Source: [Phialemoniopsis] sp. UDSM-2020
Lineage: Eukaryota; Ascomycota; Sordariomycetes; Thyridiales; Thyridiaceae
Reading direction: 5' to 3'
Assembly (NCBI GenBank): GCA_018873225.1
Contig: JAEILZ010000006.1
Coordinates: 2,976,001 to 3,040,000 of the forward strand
Length of the DNA: 64,000 bases
Shown: one piece after another, positions 11,029-22,765 of the stretch
How positions within the stretch are numbered: the stretch's first letter is position 1
Layout: the number at the start of each line of letters is the position of its first letter
Notes under the pieces: model-generated
Told to the model about the DNA's origin: nothing
What the model saw: only the letters and a program-made list of their open reading frames with translations
The model's database searches: none
Program-made: the position numbers and the translations under genes

Positions 11029-11092
11029 GATCCTCCGATAGGACACAAAAGATCCTCCGAAAGAACACAAGATCCTCCGAAAGGACGCAAAA
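11029..11092. repeat. Three-unit minisatellite upstream of EF1-beta
   Basis: Three tandem units of 20-22 bp, each starting GATCCTCCGA and followed by an A/G-rich tail (11029-11050, 11051-11070, 11071-11092). It lies about 250 bp upstream of the EF1-beta start codon and downstream of the next gene's stop. It could be promoter or 5' leader sequence. Confidence 0.8.
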
Positions 11093-11242
11093 GACCAGAG
11101 ACGTCACCTCGTTAGAGCCTTTCCACACGTACACAGCCCCACAGCTCACTATCCTCACCACAGAGTTGCGCTATAGAGTTCTGCCCAGATGTCTATCTCG
11201 ACTGAATTGGTGAAAATGTTTAGCGTGTCAGAGTGTCATCTC

Positions 11243-12649
11243 TTAAACAAGACCTCTGAGTTTCCATCTTTCTTGGCACTTCGAATAAGCATCTGCGTAA
11301 CGAGGGAAGACGCCGTTCCGACAGTGCTGCCAATAGTCACGAACCACCTCACACTGGTCTGTAGTTGTTGCGTACATACCGGCCAGGTATGCACCAAGAG
11401 CCATATGTCGATAGCGCTTTGAATTTGGCCGAATAGATGCCAATGTTTGGCAGAGCCGGTCCACCGCGCTGCCGAGGATCTCGAGCTTCAGTCGAACGAT
11501 GTCCCCATCATGTAGCCTCGACACAAACGCAATGACGGCAGCGCAGCGGAACACTGTTGCTTCTCTGTCACTTGGGTCAAGCTGAAGTAATTGTTGCGTC
11601 ATTTGTAAGCATGAGCTCAGAGAGTCGCCATCGCTCAGTTGACCTTTGGCAATGGAGACCAGGAACTCGAAGGTGTCCCTGGGGCAGCCCACCAGACTGA
11701 AAAAGCCGCGGTCTAGCATCTCACGGTGCCAATCCTCAAATATCAGACCAGTGGTTTCCTGGATGATGGTCTGCATCGCGTCAAACCATGCGAGGTGGGC
11801 TATCACTTCTCGTATCCCGGGTACGCCATGGGCCAAGGCCTCCATCTCCTCGCGATTGCTGCAATGGTAATCGAGAAGAGCCCTTGCTCCGGCGAGATGG
11901 CAATGCCATTCGCCAAAAGCTCCATCGCACACCTCGAAGACGACAAATGCCGCGATGCCAAACAGGGCGACAGGGTCTGCGGATGCGAGGACTTTGTTCA
12001 GGTCTCTCAGTGCAGCCACATCTGCGCTGACAGTATCAGGGATGCGAACTCCGGTATCAAGGTCCGAGTCGCTTGTGCACTGCATTCGCGTCTGCATGAT
12101 GTTACATATGCGAAACATCAGTTGAATCGCATCTGGAAGATCTTCGATGTCATCATCCTCGCAAGTCGTCTTTTCCGGTACGGATCGGTTGCTTTCGCAG
12201 ATGTCAATAAGTCGCTTGATAAGGCTCTCTGCTTGTGTACGAAGAGATCGTGGAGAGGTTTGTGGCGGTGTAAGCGGCGTCCGAATTCCCCTTACTGTGG
12301 CCGTATCTATCGTGTCTGTTCGTGGGCTGGGGAGAGTGTAGTTGTGTGCTGAGGATAGAGGTGTTGAGTCAGTTACGGATGCTGGTGACTTCTGCGCCGT
12401 CGTGCGACTTTCCGCCCATTGGACCCTTTGTTGATAGCCTTCGCAAGGAACGCCTGCATCTGCACAAGGTTGACATGATGGTCGATTCAGGTCACACTTG
12501 ACGCCTCGGCGTTTACATGTCTGACAGTCTCGGTCTCGGCGCATGCCCCGCGGCTTGCCACGAACGCCGCAAATCGGCATGCTTGGCCGAGCGACGTTCC
12601 GCCTAGGATTCCTGCGCTTTGCCATTTTTCTGGATACTGTGCTTTCCAT
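11243..12649 (-). CDS. Zn(II)2Cys6 transcription factor (Fungal_trans_2-like)
   Basis: Gal4-class regulator in one exon, 468 residues from the ATG at 12649; an upstream in-frame TTG at 12715 is not needed. Cysteines 42, 45, 52, 59, 62 and 69 form a perfect C-x2-C-x6-C-x6-C-x2-C-x6-C cluster preceded by a strongly basic N-terminus (KRRNPRRN). The rest has the features of the Fungal_trans_2 family: WHCHLAGARALLDYH, about 90 residues after the start of the conserved region, and a C-terminal helical part ending near YWQHCRNGVFPRY. It is divergent from phosphopantothenate-cysteine ligase, with 344 bp between the starts. No pathway genes adjoin it, so its target is unknown. Confidence 0.9.
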   Translation of the reverse strand: MESTVSRKMAKRRNPRRNVARPSMPICGVRGKPRGMRRDRDCQTCKRRGVKCDLNRPSCQPCADAGVPCEGYQQRVQWAESRTTAQKSPASVTDSTPLSSAHNYTLPSPRTDTIDTATVRGIRTPLTPPQTSPRSLRTQAESLIKRLIDICESNRSVPEKTTCEDDDIEDLPDAIQLMFRICNIMQTRMQCTSDSDLDTGVRIPDTVSADVAALRDLNKVLASADPVALFGIAAFVVFEVCDGAFGEWHCHLAGARALLDYHCSNREEMEALAHGVPGIREVIAHLAWFDAMQTIIQETTGLIFEDWHREMLDRGFFSLVGCPRDTFEFLVSIAKGQLSDGDSLSSCLQMTQQLLQLDPSDREATVFRCAAVIAFVSRLHDGDIVRLKLEILGSAVDRLCQTLASIRPNSKRYRHMALGAYLAGMYATTTDQCEVVRDYWQHCRNGVFPRYADAYSKCQERWKLRGLV

Positions 12650-12993
12650 TGCATGCCGCCTCGGGTTGAGACCGGCCACGACCGTCAGTGGACATGGGGT
12701 ATTAAAGAGGTTCAAAGAGGGGCCGTCAGATACGTAACCGCCGATCAGGCGAACCGCAAGTTGCCGAACTTATCCCATCCAACCAACCAGAAGCCAGTGT
12801 AAGTTCCTTTCCAAATCGGGAAAGGCACCTATCGTGTGACGCACCTCCGTCGCCGGCCATATAGCTGTTTATTATCAGCCTCGGCGTCCGAATATTGTCA
12901 TTCCTTTATCAATGTTCAGTCTACTATGGCTCTTATTAGGTGCAAGGGATACCTCTGCTCCCTCTATATTTGCTGACTCGGCCTCGATACAAC

Positions 12994-13971
12994 ATGGCGG
13001 CATATGATGAAGAAGAGACCTTCTTCAATACCAATCCTCCTCCACCCGAACTAACGAGCCACAACCTTGCTGTCCAGTCTTTCGTCCAACATCATGCCGC
13101 AAACAATCGCCGGGTCGTGCTGATTACGTCGGGTGGCACGACTGTCCCGCTGGAGAAGCAGACCGTTCGGTTCATCGGCAACTTCAGCGCGGGGGGTCGC
13201 GGAGCCAGGAGCGCGGAGTACTTCCTGCAACAGGGCTACGCAGTGGTCTTCCTTCATGGACGCGGCAGCCTGATGCCGTTCATTCGACACTTCCCGCAAA
13301 CCGATGGCTCCTCCTTCCTCGATTTGCTCGACAACAAGAGCGACGATGATCCCGTTTTTCAGCCGGAGAAAAAGGAGTTTGTCTTGCGGGTGTGGCGTCA
13401 ATATCGTGAGGCGAAGCAGCAACAGCTTTTTCTATCTGTGTCCTTTGAGACCATTAGCGATTATCTACACGAACTAAGATCTATAGCCCGCTGCCTGCAG
13501 CCGCTTGGATCCAAAGCCCTGCTGTACCTGGCCGCTGCGCCCTCCGACTTTTATATCCCCGCAAACCGCATCCCACAACACAAGATCCAGTCCACTAACG
13601 CGCTGGAGCAAAGTCAGCCGTCAGATTCCAAGCCTCTAGAGCTGAGGCTAGAGCCAGTGCCAAAGTTTCTGAGGCATCTTGTTGACCAATGGTCCACGAG
13701 CGGAATGATCGTGTCTTTCAAGCTAGAGACCGACCCAGCCATTCTATTGGACAAAGCAACTTACAGCCTCAATCGGTACCAACACCATCTGGTAGTTGGA
13801 AACGTCCTGGCAACTCGAAACGAAGAGGTCGTGCTCGTCAGGGGGGAACAAGAGCCAGTGTGGCTTCGATTGAAGGACACAGAAGGGAACTTTGAAGAGG
13901 CCCATCCGGAAATTGAGAAGCTCATTGTCGCTGCAGTGCGCGACTTGCATACACAGCACATGGAGACATGA
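12994..13971 (+). CDS. cab2: Phosphopantothenate-cysteine ligase
   Basis: Second step after pantothenate kinase in coenzyme A synthesis: joins 4'-phosphopantothenate to cysteine. One exon of 325 residues from the ATG at 12994. DFP-family landmarks are VVLITSGGTTVPLEKQTVRF near residue 40, RFIGNFSAGGRGARSAEYFL next to it, LYLAAAPSDFY around residue 185 and the C-terminal VSFKLETDP and LVVGNVLATR segments. Length and domain extent match the eukaryotic single-domain enzyme (no fused decarboxylase). Start chosen because the family-like sequence begins shortly after this methionine and no closer upstream ATG is in frame. Housekeeping. Confidence 0.93.
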   Translation: MAAYDEEETFFNTNPPPPELTSHNLAVQSFVQHHAANNRRVVLITSGGTTVPLEKQTVRFIGNFSAGGRGARSAEYFLQQGYAVVFLHGRGSLMPFIRHFPQTDGSSFLDLLDNKSDDDPVFQPEKKEFVLRVWRQYREAKQQQLFLSVSFETISDYLHELRSIARCLQPLGSKALLYLAAAPSDFYIPANRIPQHKIQSTNALEQSQPSDSKPLELRLEPVPKFLRHLVDQWSTSGMIVSFKLETDPAILLDKATYSLNRYQHHLVVGNVLATRNEEVVLVRGEQEPVWLRLKDTEGNFEEAHPEIEKLIVAAVRDLHTQHMET

Positions 13972-14137
13972 AGGAAAGTTTGGTTCTCCCGTATGTTCTT
14001 GTAGTCACAATTAGCTTAGAAAGATTGACATGCCAAATTCTCGACTTTAAGCTCTATGAGCGATCAATAGCTCAGGCGTGACTGCCTACACTACATGGAA
14101 CTGCTTCTGTAGATTCTGCCATGTCTTCCTGAACCAT

Positions 14138-15700
14138 CTAAGGAGCATTGCTCTTGCAGCTCCAAGGTTTGGCCTTTTGCGTGTGCGCAATCGAGTCTCC
14201 CGATACCCACAATCCCAGAACGCACAGCGCCAGCCCCGTCAAGAACAGCACCACGTTGGCCGCAAAGACCAAACACCGCTTTCCGTCGCGGAACCACTCG
14301 CCCTTGTACATGAACAACCACATGGCTCCAGGAAGACCGTACGAGAACCAGCTCACGAACAGGGCGCACACGATGCCCAGCAGGTCGTTGAATACGGGGA
14401 TCGACTCAGCGATGATCATGGCGACGACCCACAGGGCGAAAGTCAGCAGGAGCCAGGCGATCGTGCCAAAGACGGTGCGCTTGGCGACGTGCTTCGTGTG
14501 CCCGAACAGGCGCACAAAAGTGTACTTTGCCGCGACGTGGCCGTAGATCACACCAGCAATGACGATGGTCGGGATGGCGACGCCCCAAATCGCCTTGCGA
14601 ATCTTGGGCGAGCCCGCGGCGGTGAGCGCAGGCGAGGGCACGCCGGGCCCGACGTAGACGTAGATGACGATCGAGGCGATGAGATACAGCGTCGTGTCGC
14701 AGAACTGCAGGAGGCCGAGGGCCTTGGGCCAGTCCTCGGGCTTCTTGAACTCGGCCATGATGCCGAAGAAGCACGAGTGGCCCGAGAAGGCGATGGCGAT
14801 GTTGGTGACGGCCAGGAAGGCCGAGGTGAAGCCGAGCTCGCGGGCGACGTCGATGCTGGCGGAGCCAATGGGGCGCTCGATGGCGACGTCGATGAGGGTC
14901 ATCATGACGGCTGTGAAGATGGAGAAGAAGGCTTTTCGAAACATGTTAGTACCATAGTCGAGTCCTTTGGCGGGGAATGACGGTTTGCAGCTTACAGAGG
15001 AAGGACATGTAGCCCGCATACTTGAGTGTACGCGGGGTGTTGAGCACCCAGAAGACAAACACGCCGACAACGGCCCATACAATGGTGCAGGTCGAGCTGT
15101 CGGACAGCGTGTTGAGGCAGATGGTCCAGGTCAGCAGGTGGCTGCCCATGACGAAGATCTGGAAGAGGGCCTGCGCCCAACCGACGACCTCCTGGAATAG
15201 ACGTCCCATGCCGATGGGTCGTCCCAGGACCTCGGCAGCATCGCCGAAGCTCTGAACCCAGGGGTATCGCTGCCGGAACTGGAAGAGCACGTAGCCCGAG
15301 TATCCGGAGAGCAGGGACATGAAGAGAATGAGGACGATGCCTGGCACGAGGCCGATGGTGGCGAGGACGGCGGGCAGGGAGAGGATGCCGAGGGAGACGG
15401 TCTCAGCGATCATGATGACGCCGGCTTGCCTGTTGACGGGGTTAGACTTGGTGGCTATGGTGGTGATGGACGGTTGGGGATCATGAGAGCTACATACCAC
15501 CACTCGAGGGTGCGGTAGTTGATCTGGCGGCCATCGTCGCCGACTTCCTCGGCATAGCTGGGGGCCGGACCCTCTACGGTGGCAGGCAGTGCAGCCTCCG
15601 CATCTGGGATCGTCGTTTTGGGCACCTTCTCGGCATTGGTCTCGTCGTGATGGACAGGATGCGTCCTGCCAAAGTCGGAGGTCTCTAGGTCCGGCTGCAT
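14138..15700 (-). CDS. Amino-acid/auxin permease family (AAAP) transporter
   Basis: Integral membrane amino-acid transporter of the Aa_trans family. Three exons: 15700-15498, 15429-14996 and 14931-14138, giving 476 residues. A polar N-terminal tail of about 65 residues ends in RTLEWWQAGVIMIAETVSLG, where the first intron splits the WW pair and the conserved TM1 starts. GILSLPAVLATIGLVPG, NTPRTLKYAGYMS and AFSGHSCFFGIMAEFKKPED are typical of fungal neutral amino-acid permeases (mtr-like). About eleven hydrophobic spans are present. The second intron uses a CTAAC branch point 14 nt before an AAG acceptor. Start at 15700 because sequence upstream of it is a C/T-rich leader. Substrate not determinable. 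Confidence 0.9.
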
Positions 15701-18298
15701 CTTGTTTAGGATTGTCGTTGAGAATTCCGGGGGTTGGATGGAAGGAGAGGATGGAGGGAGGAGAGAGGGAGCTGTGTCCTCCGAAGGGACCAAGGTAGCA
15801 GTGAAGGTTGGGCCGCTACGAGATCGAGATGCAAAGATCGAGGATGTCCGGGGAAGAAGATGCGATGAGGAGGGAGAGGGAGGGAAGCGGAGAGTGGAAA
15901 TCTCGGTCAACTTATTTGCATTGGCACCTTTTGCGGGGAAATGAGACAAGGAAAGGGATCAGTAAGAGTCACCGAGTGCATCAAATACGAAACATGGAAT
16001 TGGTAGAAAATTAGCAATGGAAATGTAGCATTTTTGACTGTACTCCTAGTTAGCCTCGGTGTGTGTGTGTGTTATGTCGTGTCCGCGATGCGTGGCGTGG
16101 TATGTGGATATCGAAACCTCAAAGTTTGACATAATAGTGGAGGGATCAAGGACCATAAAAAAAAGGTCTGGATGGCGCTCCCGGTGTGCCCGCGCCCGGT
16201 ACCGGATACATTACTGTCACTTGTCCATCGTCTTGGCTTCCGAGACGACGCCGAGACGCCAGAAAAAGAGCAGATCTAGGCGAAAAGGAAAGAAAAAACT
16301 TTACACTGACTCATGACGTAGCTGGTTTCTATTCCTGTACCTGGCTGATTGCTGCCAGCCACGTCAAGGCTCATTCTGAGGACAGCTCTGTCCTCTCATT
16401 CTACCAGAGATGCGAGACGTCAAACGGCGCATATGTTCTGCACGGCACGGCCAGCTTGCCAGCCGGAGGCATTGGATGAGGTGACGAAATGGATCATCGT
16501 CAGATTTGCAGTAAAGAAAAGAAGAGCCTCAATGACAACCCCTGCAGCAGCCCCGTTCCGCCGTGCACCATGCCCTATCAAGCCTAGATTTTTAGCTGCC
16601 TCGGTACTTGATCGGGCATAGTTCGGCGCTACGACTGCACCAGAAGCCTTCCAGGTTCTCTACCCGCATCGAAATGGTGGAGACGGCGATGCAAGATTGA
16701 AGGTCCTGCGCATCTGCCCTAAACCCTTTACCCGCAAGAACTGCCGAAGGCGTTGCGTCCACACGCACTTCAGTTATATAAAAGTCGCTTGATCAAAGGG
16801 GCTCCTGTTGATCCTTATCCTGTTGTAGCGAAATGGATGTCAAGTGGGTGACAGATTCGTTGACGGTTTGCCTGCTCGATGTACCTCAATTCTTAACTGA
16901 TACCCTGGATTATCCCACTGCCTAAGAATGTACGGATCGTTCAGTTTGTTAGTGTTTTGGGTAGAAATTTATCCAAAACCGTCAAGTTTTCTGACATCCA
17001 CTTGGATGTCTTGCTGCTTAAGCTGCATCGAGCCGGTCCTGCAGCCATGCGGAGCCGAGGCTCGTTTCTCCGGGGGCCGGGGGTGCTGTAGAACAACACG
17101 TAAAAGTACTGACGATAGCTTGGGAAGTTCAGCTCTGACTTCCCGCAAAAGGACTCGTTGGACCGCCTCCACATGGGGCTCCAAATCCATGAGTAAGCCA
17201 CCACGCCTTGGAACGGTGAACGAGAGGCGATGCTGCTCCACACTCTAAGGAGCAGCTTGAATGCCGAGATGCCTTGAACATAGCCGTATATGCCTCGGCC
17301 TGCACCCGTCCAGAGAGGTCGCTGAGAGAGTCGCATGAGTACCAGACCGGATCCCATGAATGTTAGCCACTTCGTGACAACTGTCATCTCAAGTCCGGAG
17401 GCAAGCGACTGAACGTGTGAAACGTCACTGTAATTGGGGACTGTTACCCTCGTTTGCATAACAACCAGATGCTGAACTTTGATGTTCAACCGCCAAAAAG
17501 ACCCCCAGACCATTCCGCAGCGTCACGCACTACCCCGTGGAGATCCCCTCATTCTCGGAAGGGTGGCCCGCCCCAGACCGGGGGGTTAGTAGCCTTCCTC
17601 ATTGCCAGACCGAAACCCAATAGCTGTGGAGATGAAAGCTGGGGATTCGAGTACTGAATTGTTGTTATTTTGGTCGTCATCGTGCGGAACGAGTGCGGCA
17701 TATGCGGCTGAACGGGGATAGCATCGGCACAGGACGGTGGACCCACGGCCTCGGCTGCCCACTCCGGCCGTCGGGGTCGATGTCCTACTGGACAGCCGTT
17801 GACGAGCCCACAAACCTTGTCTGTACGAAGACTGCTGTGCTCAGCCCGAATCTGCTGTCAAAGTCCTTTCCCGTACCCGGTGCGTGCGCGGGCCACGCCC
17901 TCTTCCTGCATAGGCAAGTCCAACCGTTTCCCCTCTGACTCCCGGGGCACGAGCGGAACCGGCCGCTATGCCCCGTATCCCCAGGAACGGAGAGAGAAAG
18001 ACAGCACTTAGTTTCGTGGAGATGTTCACGTAATATCATGCAAGGGGCAAATGGAGAAATAACGTAATTGAAAATCGATTTCTGCATGCAAAAGTAGAAC
18101 GCCGGGCGATGTAATGTATGATGAGCGCGCGGAAAGCTATCGAAACAGCCAAACTCTTTCCGCCGGTCCAATGTCTCCCCAGTCTTACTTCATTTCATCA
18201 TGACTTCCGAAGACATCCTCGCTCCCATGGTGTTCCATTAGGGTATCTTCTCCATCCCTCATCCGCTTCCTTTCACCTCACATTCGTTTCCGAGTCGT
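15701..18298. other. Long intergenic region without a supported gene
   Basis: About 2.6 kb. The first 200 bp is a strongly pyrimidine-rich leader (sense strand of the AAAP gene). A (GT)7 run is at 16059-16072. The longest ORF, 16941-17513 on the minus strand (190 codons), has no recognisable family features or plausible splice partners. Confidence 0.55.
16059..16072. repeat. (GT)7 microsatellite
   Basis: Seven uninterrupted GT units in intergenic DNA upstream of the AAAP transporter. Confidence 0.9.
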
Positions 18299-20111
18299 TC
18301 ATGCCTTGACGGGCGTCTCGGGGGTAACAATGTCCCTCACCTGGAACCTCGTCCAGAAGTTGTTCTGCTTGACGAACCACGCATTGACGAGCTCCCACTC
18401 CTTGGAAGGGTCATCAAAGTTGATCTAAATCACGGGTATCGTCAGCACATATTCATCAATGACCCGTCTCAACAGGAAAAGAAGCTCACCTCGAACCGCC
18501 TAAACAGACTAGGCACCAGCTTGTAAATCTCGAGCAAGCTAATGTTCTTGCCGATGCACGTCCGTGAGCCCATGCCAAACTGGAACATGGTGCCGTTCAT
18601 CTCCTTGACGCGCTGCTCCTCAGCCTCCTTGTCCTTGCCCTCCTCAGGGAACCACCGCTCGGGCCGGTACACGTCGGCGTCCTCGCCAAACACGCCCTTG
18701 TTCTGGTGAATCACCCACGCCGAGCACCCAATGATAGTGCCCCCCGGAACATGGTGCCCGCACACCTCCATGCCCTGCGGCGGCACGATGCGCTCGAGCG
18801 GCAGGCCGGCGGCCGGGTGCATGCGGAAGGCCTCCTTGATGCAGGCATCGAGGTACGGCAGCTTCTGGCTCTCGTGCCACGTGACGAGCCCCGTCTCCGT
18901 GTCGCTGAACAGGCCCGCGCGCCCGGCGTCGTCGATCTCCTTGCGCAGCTTGGCGAGGTACCCCGGGTTGCGCAGGAGGAAGTAGAACACCGACGACAGC
19001 GAGATGGCCGTCGTCTCGGAGCCGGCAAAGGCCATCGACACGGCCATGGTCTGCACGAGCGTGTTGCTCATGAACTCCGGGCGCGTCTCGTGCGCGGCGA
19101 GGAACTTGGAAAGCAGGTCGGGCGACTCCTTCATCGTGGCGGCCTTGGTGGGCAGCAGGGGGCCCTTCTCGCTCGACGTGTCCGACAGGCGCTCGGCCAT
19201 GCGGTCGCGCGCAAACTTGGCGACGGGGAAGGTGGCGTCGAACCAGCCCCACTGGGCTAGCTTGAGGTAGATGGGGTTCTTGAGGAAGAGCAGGTCGAGG
19301 AAGGGAATCTGGCCGATCTATTGCGGTGTTCTAGTTAGTGCTGTTACCCTAACCCTTAGGCCTATCGGATATATCTTACCGGAGCGACGTAGAGGAACAG
19401 GCCAGTGAGGTAGCTAACGATACCATCAATATCCTCGTTCTTCTCGATAAATCCGTGGCGCTTGCTGTAGGTGATCTCGCCGATGACATCAAAGGCGTAG
19501 AACTGCAGCCACCGAGTGAAGTCGCACGCATCCTTGCTGGCGGCGAACAGCTTCTCGGTCTGCTTGAGGAAGATCTTGGTCGTGTTGTCGACAAAGGGCT
19601 CGTACTGAACGAGTGCCGACATGGCAAAAGCCGAGTTGACGCAGCGGCGGAACTGAGCGTGGAAGGCCTCGTCCGTCGTGCTGAACAAGCTGGCGAGTCT
19701 GTGGCCCTTGACGACCGACTGCTGGACAATGTAGAAGTCGGACTGCATGATCGACGGTCAGTCTCACAAAGGGAAACTGCAATGATCTACGGCAACACAT
19801 ACCTTGGTCATGCCCTTGTTCAGGCCGTAAATCTGCTTAAGAGCCTTGGGGTCGGCGAAGGATAGCGAGTTGGGGCCAAGCCGGACGACATCGCCGTACT
19901 TTGCGTGAAGCTTCTGGTGCGTGATATCCGGTCGCTGCTTGTAGACATCCCAAAACCTCCACCAATCCGTCAGGGACGCCAGTAAGGGTCCCGGGTACTT
20001 GTTGAGTCCATTATGGAATCTGTTCTTCAAAAGGTAGGCGAACACTAGTGAGACGGAGATGGCAAGCCAGTGCTGCGCCAGGGCTTGCAGCACGCTGTCC
20101 GTGAGAGCCAT
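18299..20111 (-). CDS. Cytochrome P450 monooxygenase
   Basis: ER-anchored heme-thiolate monooxygenase of 541 residues in four exons: 20111-19803, 19742-19380, 19317-18490 and 18424-18299, all phase 0. A membrane anchor occupies residues about 13-27. Diagnostic motifs are the I-helix AGSETTA, the K-helix KEAFRMHP (ExxR), YRPERW and the heme-binding FGMGSRTCIG with Cys478. The sequence resembles the fungal pisatin-demethylase/benzoate-hydroxylase-like families (for example KYPGPLLASLTDWWRFWDV near the N-terminus). No biosynthetic partners adjoin it and the gaps on both sides are over 2 kb, so it may act alone in detoxification. The substrate is not predictable from sequence. Confidence 0.94.
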
Positions 20112-22765
20112 TGCAAGCTGATGAGAGCCTGATCGACAGGGGAGATGTTGAGATCTCGAAAGACGCTGAGACTACTCCCGCTCAGTAGCTCCAGAGACGA
20201 ACGAGAGGAATCGAATACCAAGGGGAAGATATAAGGAAAAAATCGGGCGTGGGTTTATCAGAAGCGAACTACCGCCGTCTTATTGCAGCCAGGGTGTCAC
20301 AGGGCCCGGGTTGGAGTAAGTAGGGTGGAAGCACGATGACACTGAAGGGCCGCGAGGTAACCAACTGCTATTATAAGAATTAAGGTAGCGTCCTAGTAAG
20401 GTGCGCCTCATGTGTTTTAATATACTTGACTGTTAGTCTGGGAATTGGGACAGCGGAATCCAGGTCCCTAGGGAAGATCGACTGCCGTGCCTTTAGCAAC
20501 GAGTTCCGGGGACAGAAATCCTCCCCTAGGCGCGAGCGGGTAGATATTGGCCCAAGGTGCGCCGTCCGTGGGTAGTCAGAATCGATCAACCTTTCCCAGG
20601 GACTGGGGCAGGGTGGAGAGCACATCATAAGAGACATCGAACGGGCGGGTCACCAGAAGAGCGGATGATTGGTGGGCATGCGCGACAGCGGGTGGACTTG
20701 CAGGGGCCTTGCATTCTCGGTATCAACGAGACCAAGATATGGGTGTCGGCAAGTGAATTCGCAGGTGTTTGTCAGCCAGTGAGGGCCCGAGTTGGGGCGG
20801 CCCTTTGGCCTGATGACATAGGGGAAGCTGAGTTAGCCCGAGGGAGATGGAGGTGCCACAGGCGAGGACCGTGGTGGAGCTGCCGGTGGGTTGTCGACGG
20901 CTACTCGCAACAGCTACAGAAACGACAGAGTCAACAGCAAGGCAAAACATGGTAAAAGTGTAAAGGTGTTGAAGGGTGAGGGGGAGGGGCGGAGCTAGAC
21001 TTCCCCACAACTTTGGGCGAGAGACTCCAACAGGCCATCGGCAGATGTGGTAACCAATGGCGTCTAATAGACAATTTGCCCAGGTCGCCATGGAACATGG
21101 AGCTGCCGCCTGGTCCTTGCCCACCGAGAGCCGAGGCGCATGGCTTCTTCTTGATAGACAAGCCAGGCTTTGTTCAGATCGCATACCAGGACACTTGTTC
21201 TAAAAGGGACGTAGTGCGGCCGCATTCCCTACGCCACGAGGCAATCTCCCCGAGACCAGGCCTGCACTTGATCCCAGTTATGATCGTGACCATATCCGCG
21301 GAGTCTCGGCAGAATGATGAGTATGTGTGATCGATGGAAGCAATGACAGTAAAAAGCTCGATAACATGCGTCAGAGGCCCATGAGCATCAATGATTGCAC
21401 TGGGAGGTAGGCATCGGCATTTCCAAACGCCGGCCCCGTTACGAGGGATTGAACACAAGATGCCGCCATATTGGTTCCTCTGGAATTCCCCTTTGCAGCA
21501 CCAATAGATGGATGCAGTGCAACGGAGGGTCGGTGGGGGCCACCAAAAGCTTGCAGCCAGGCCGCCTTGCTGTCATAAATTCGGTGGAGGGTGTGTTTTA
21601 ATCCCGGGCTGCCGCTCGCTGCACTCGCAACGCGAAGGACCTCGCGACGTACGAGGTCCCGGCGGCCATATTTTTTAATCCCAAAGTCCCATGTGAGGCG
21701 AAAAGCACCTGGACCGGGGAACAATTTGACCTTGCAGTAGCGCTGGCTGGGCTTTCTTCGATGACGGCGGGCGACGGATGGACGGGGACAAAACTCCACC
21801 CAGGCCAGACGCCACCACGCGAGCCACGCTAGCTGGGCCACTCTGCCATTCTGACTCGCAGCGCTCTGGCTGTGTTTTGTTGGGGGACGAACAATGATCC
21901 GGCAGTGGAGATCAATGCTGGCCACTGCACTGGAACAACTGATAATCACTAGCCTCGAGATAGGAAGTAATCCCTAGCCAGGGGCTGACGCTTTGCTTTC
22001 CAGAATCTGACACGAAGCGCGGTCCCGTCGCATCATGATCGGTTGTCGGTGCTGGTATCGCAATTGGTTCGAGGTGGCCGTCGTATTTCCAGGGAAGCTG
22101 CAGGTTCTGAGGCAGTTCCAACAGTAATTTAGCCCCAGGCAAGATGTGCCGAAATTGAGTGTCTGGCTTGCTGCGTGGGACGAGGCGTGGTGGTTCTTTT
22201 GACGGACAGGCTGTCGGTCCCATCGGATCTGCTGCTCGGCAGTTAGTGTCGTGGCGGATTTTCCACTGCGCCCAAGCCCAGTCAGCATCCAGTCCGTCCT
22301 GATTCACTGCAAATTACTCAATTGGGCGATGGGAATAATTGCTCTGTATCGATGTCGACATCAATGAATGCATGAACTTGCATGGTCTAAATGGCTGATG
22401 CCTGCCCAAGAGAAGCTGCAATTTGCACCTGCCAAAAGATGCAGAGCCTCCAGCTTCCGCGATTGGCAGGCACCAGTTAGTACAGCACCTTTCAGCATTG
22501 ATCGATTGTCAGTCGTGTTTCAGTCTCGAAAGCAAATTTGTTGCTGAAAATGAATTGAACGATTGTGTGATGCCATCGCTAGCTAAATATATGTCCTAAG
22601 AGTCCTCCTAAAAACGCCTTTCCAATACGTTTGTAACAGTAATAACACCACAATCCGTTTGCTCCAGCCTCCTGTGTACTTCCCCGTTTGCATCAATTGC
22701 GCGATTCCACGCCTACACATCTCCCCACTTCAAACAATTTTCTCCCTAACGCGTCTTCCTCGCCA
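20112..22765. other. Long intergenic region without a supported gene
   Basis: About 2.65 kb between the P450 start and the NPC1 stop. Several ORFs of 100-190 codons overlap each other on both strands but none shows family features. A perfect 8-bp inverted repeat is at 21637-21659. Confidence 0.55.
21637..21659. repeat. Perfect 8-bp inverted repeat
   Basis: GGACCTCG and CGAGGTCC separated by seven bases. It could form a hairpin or bind a dimeric protein. No gene lies closer than about 1.1 kb. Confidence 0.5.

Noticed and set aside
12650..12715. N-terminal extension of the Zn2Cys6 regulator at 11243-12649
   Set aside because: It depends on a TTG start; the first ATG at 12649 is ample.
14078..14980. 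300-codon plus-strand ORF
   Set aside because: Lies antisense to the AAAP transporter; its charged, repetitive composition is a shadow of GC-rich coding sequence.
16941..17513. 190-codon ORF on the minus strand in a long intergenic gap
   Set aside because: No family features, atypical composition, no partner exons, and overlapping ORFs on the other strand.
20557..22307. Several 100-190-codon ORFs on both strands
   Set aside because: Overlapping, no recognisable domains, no convincing splice sites linking them.
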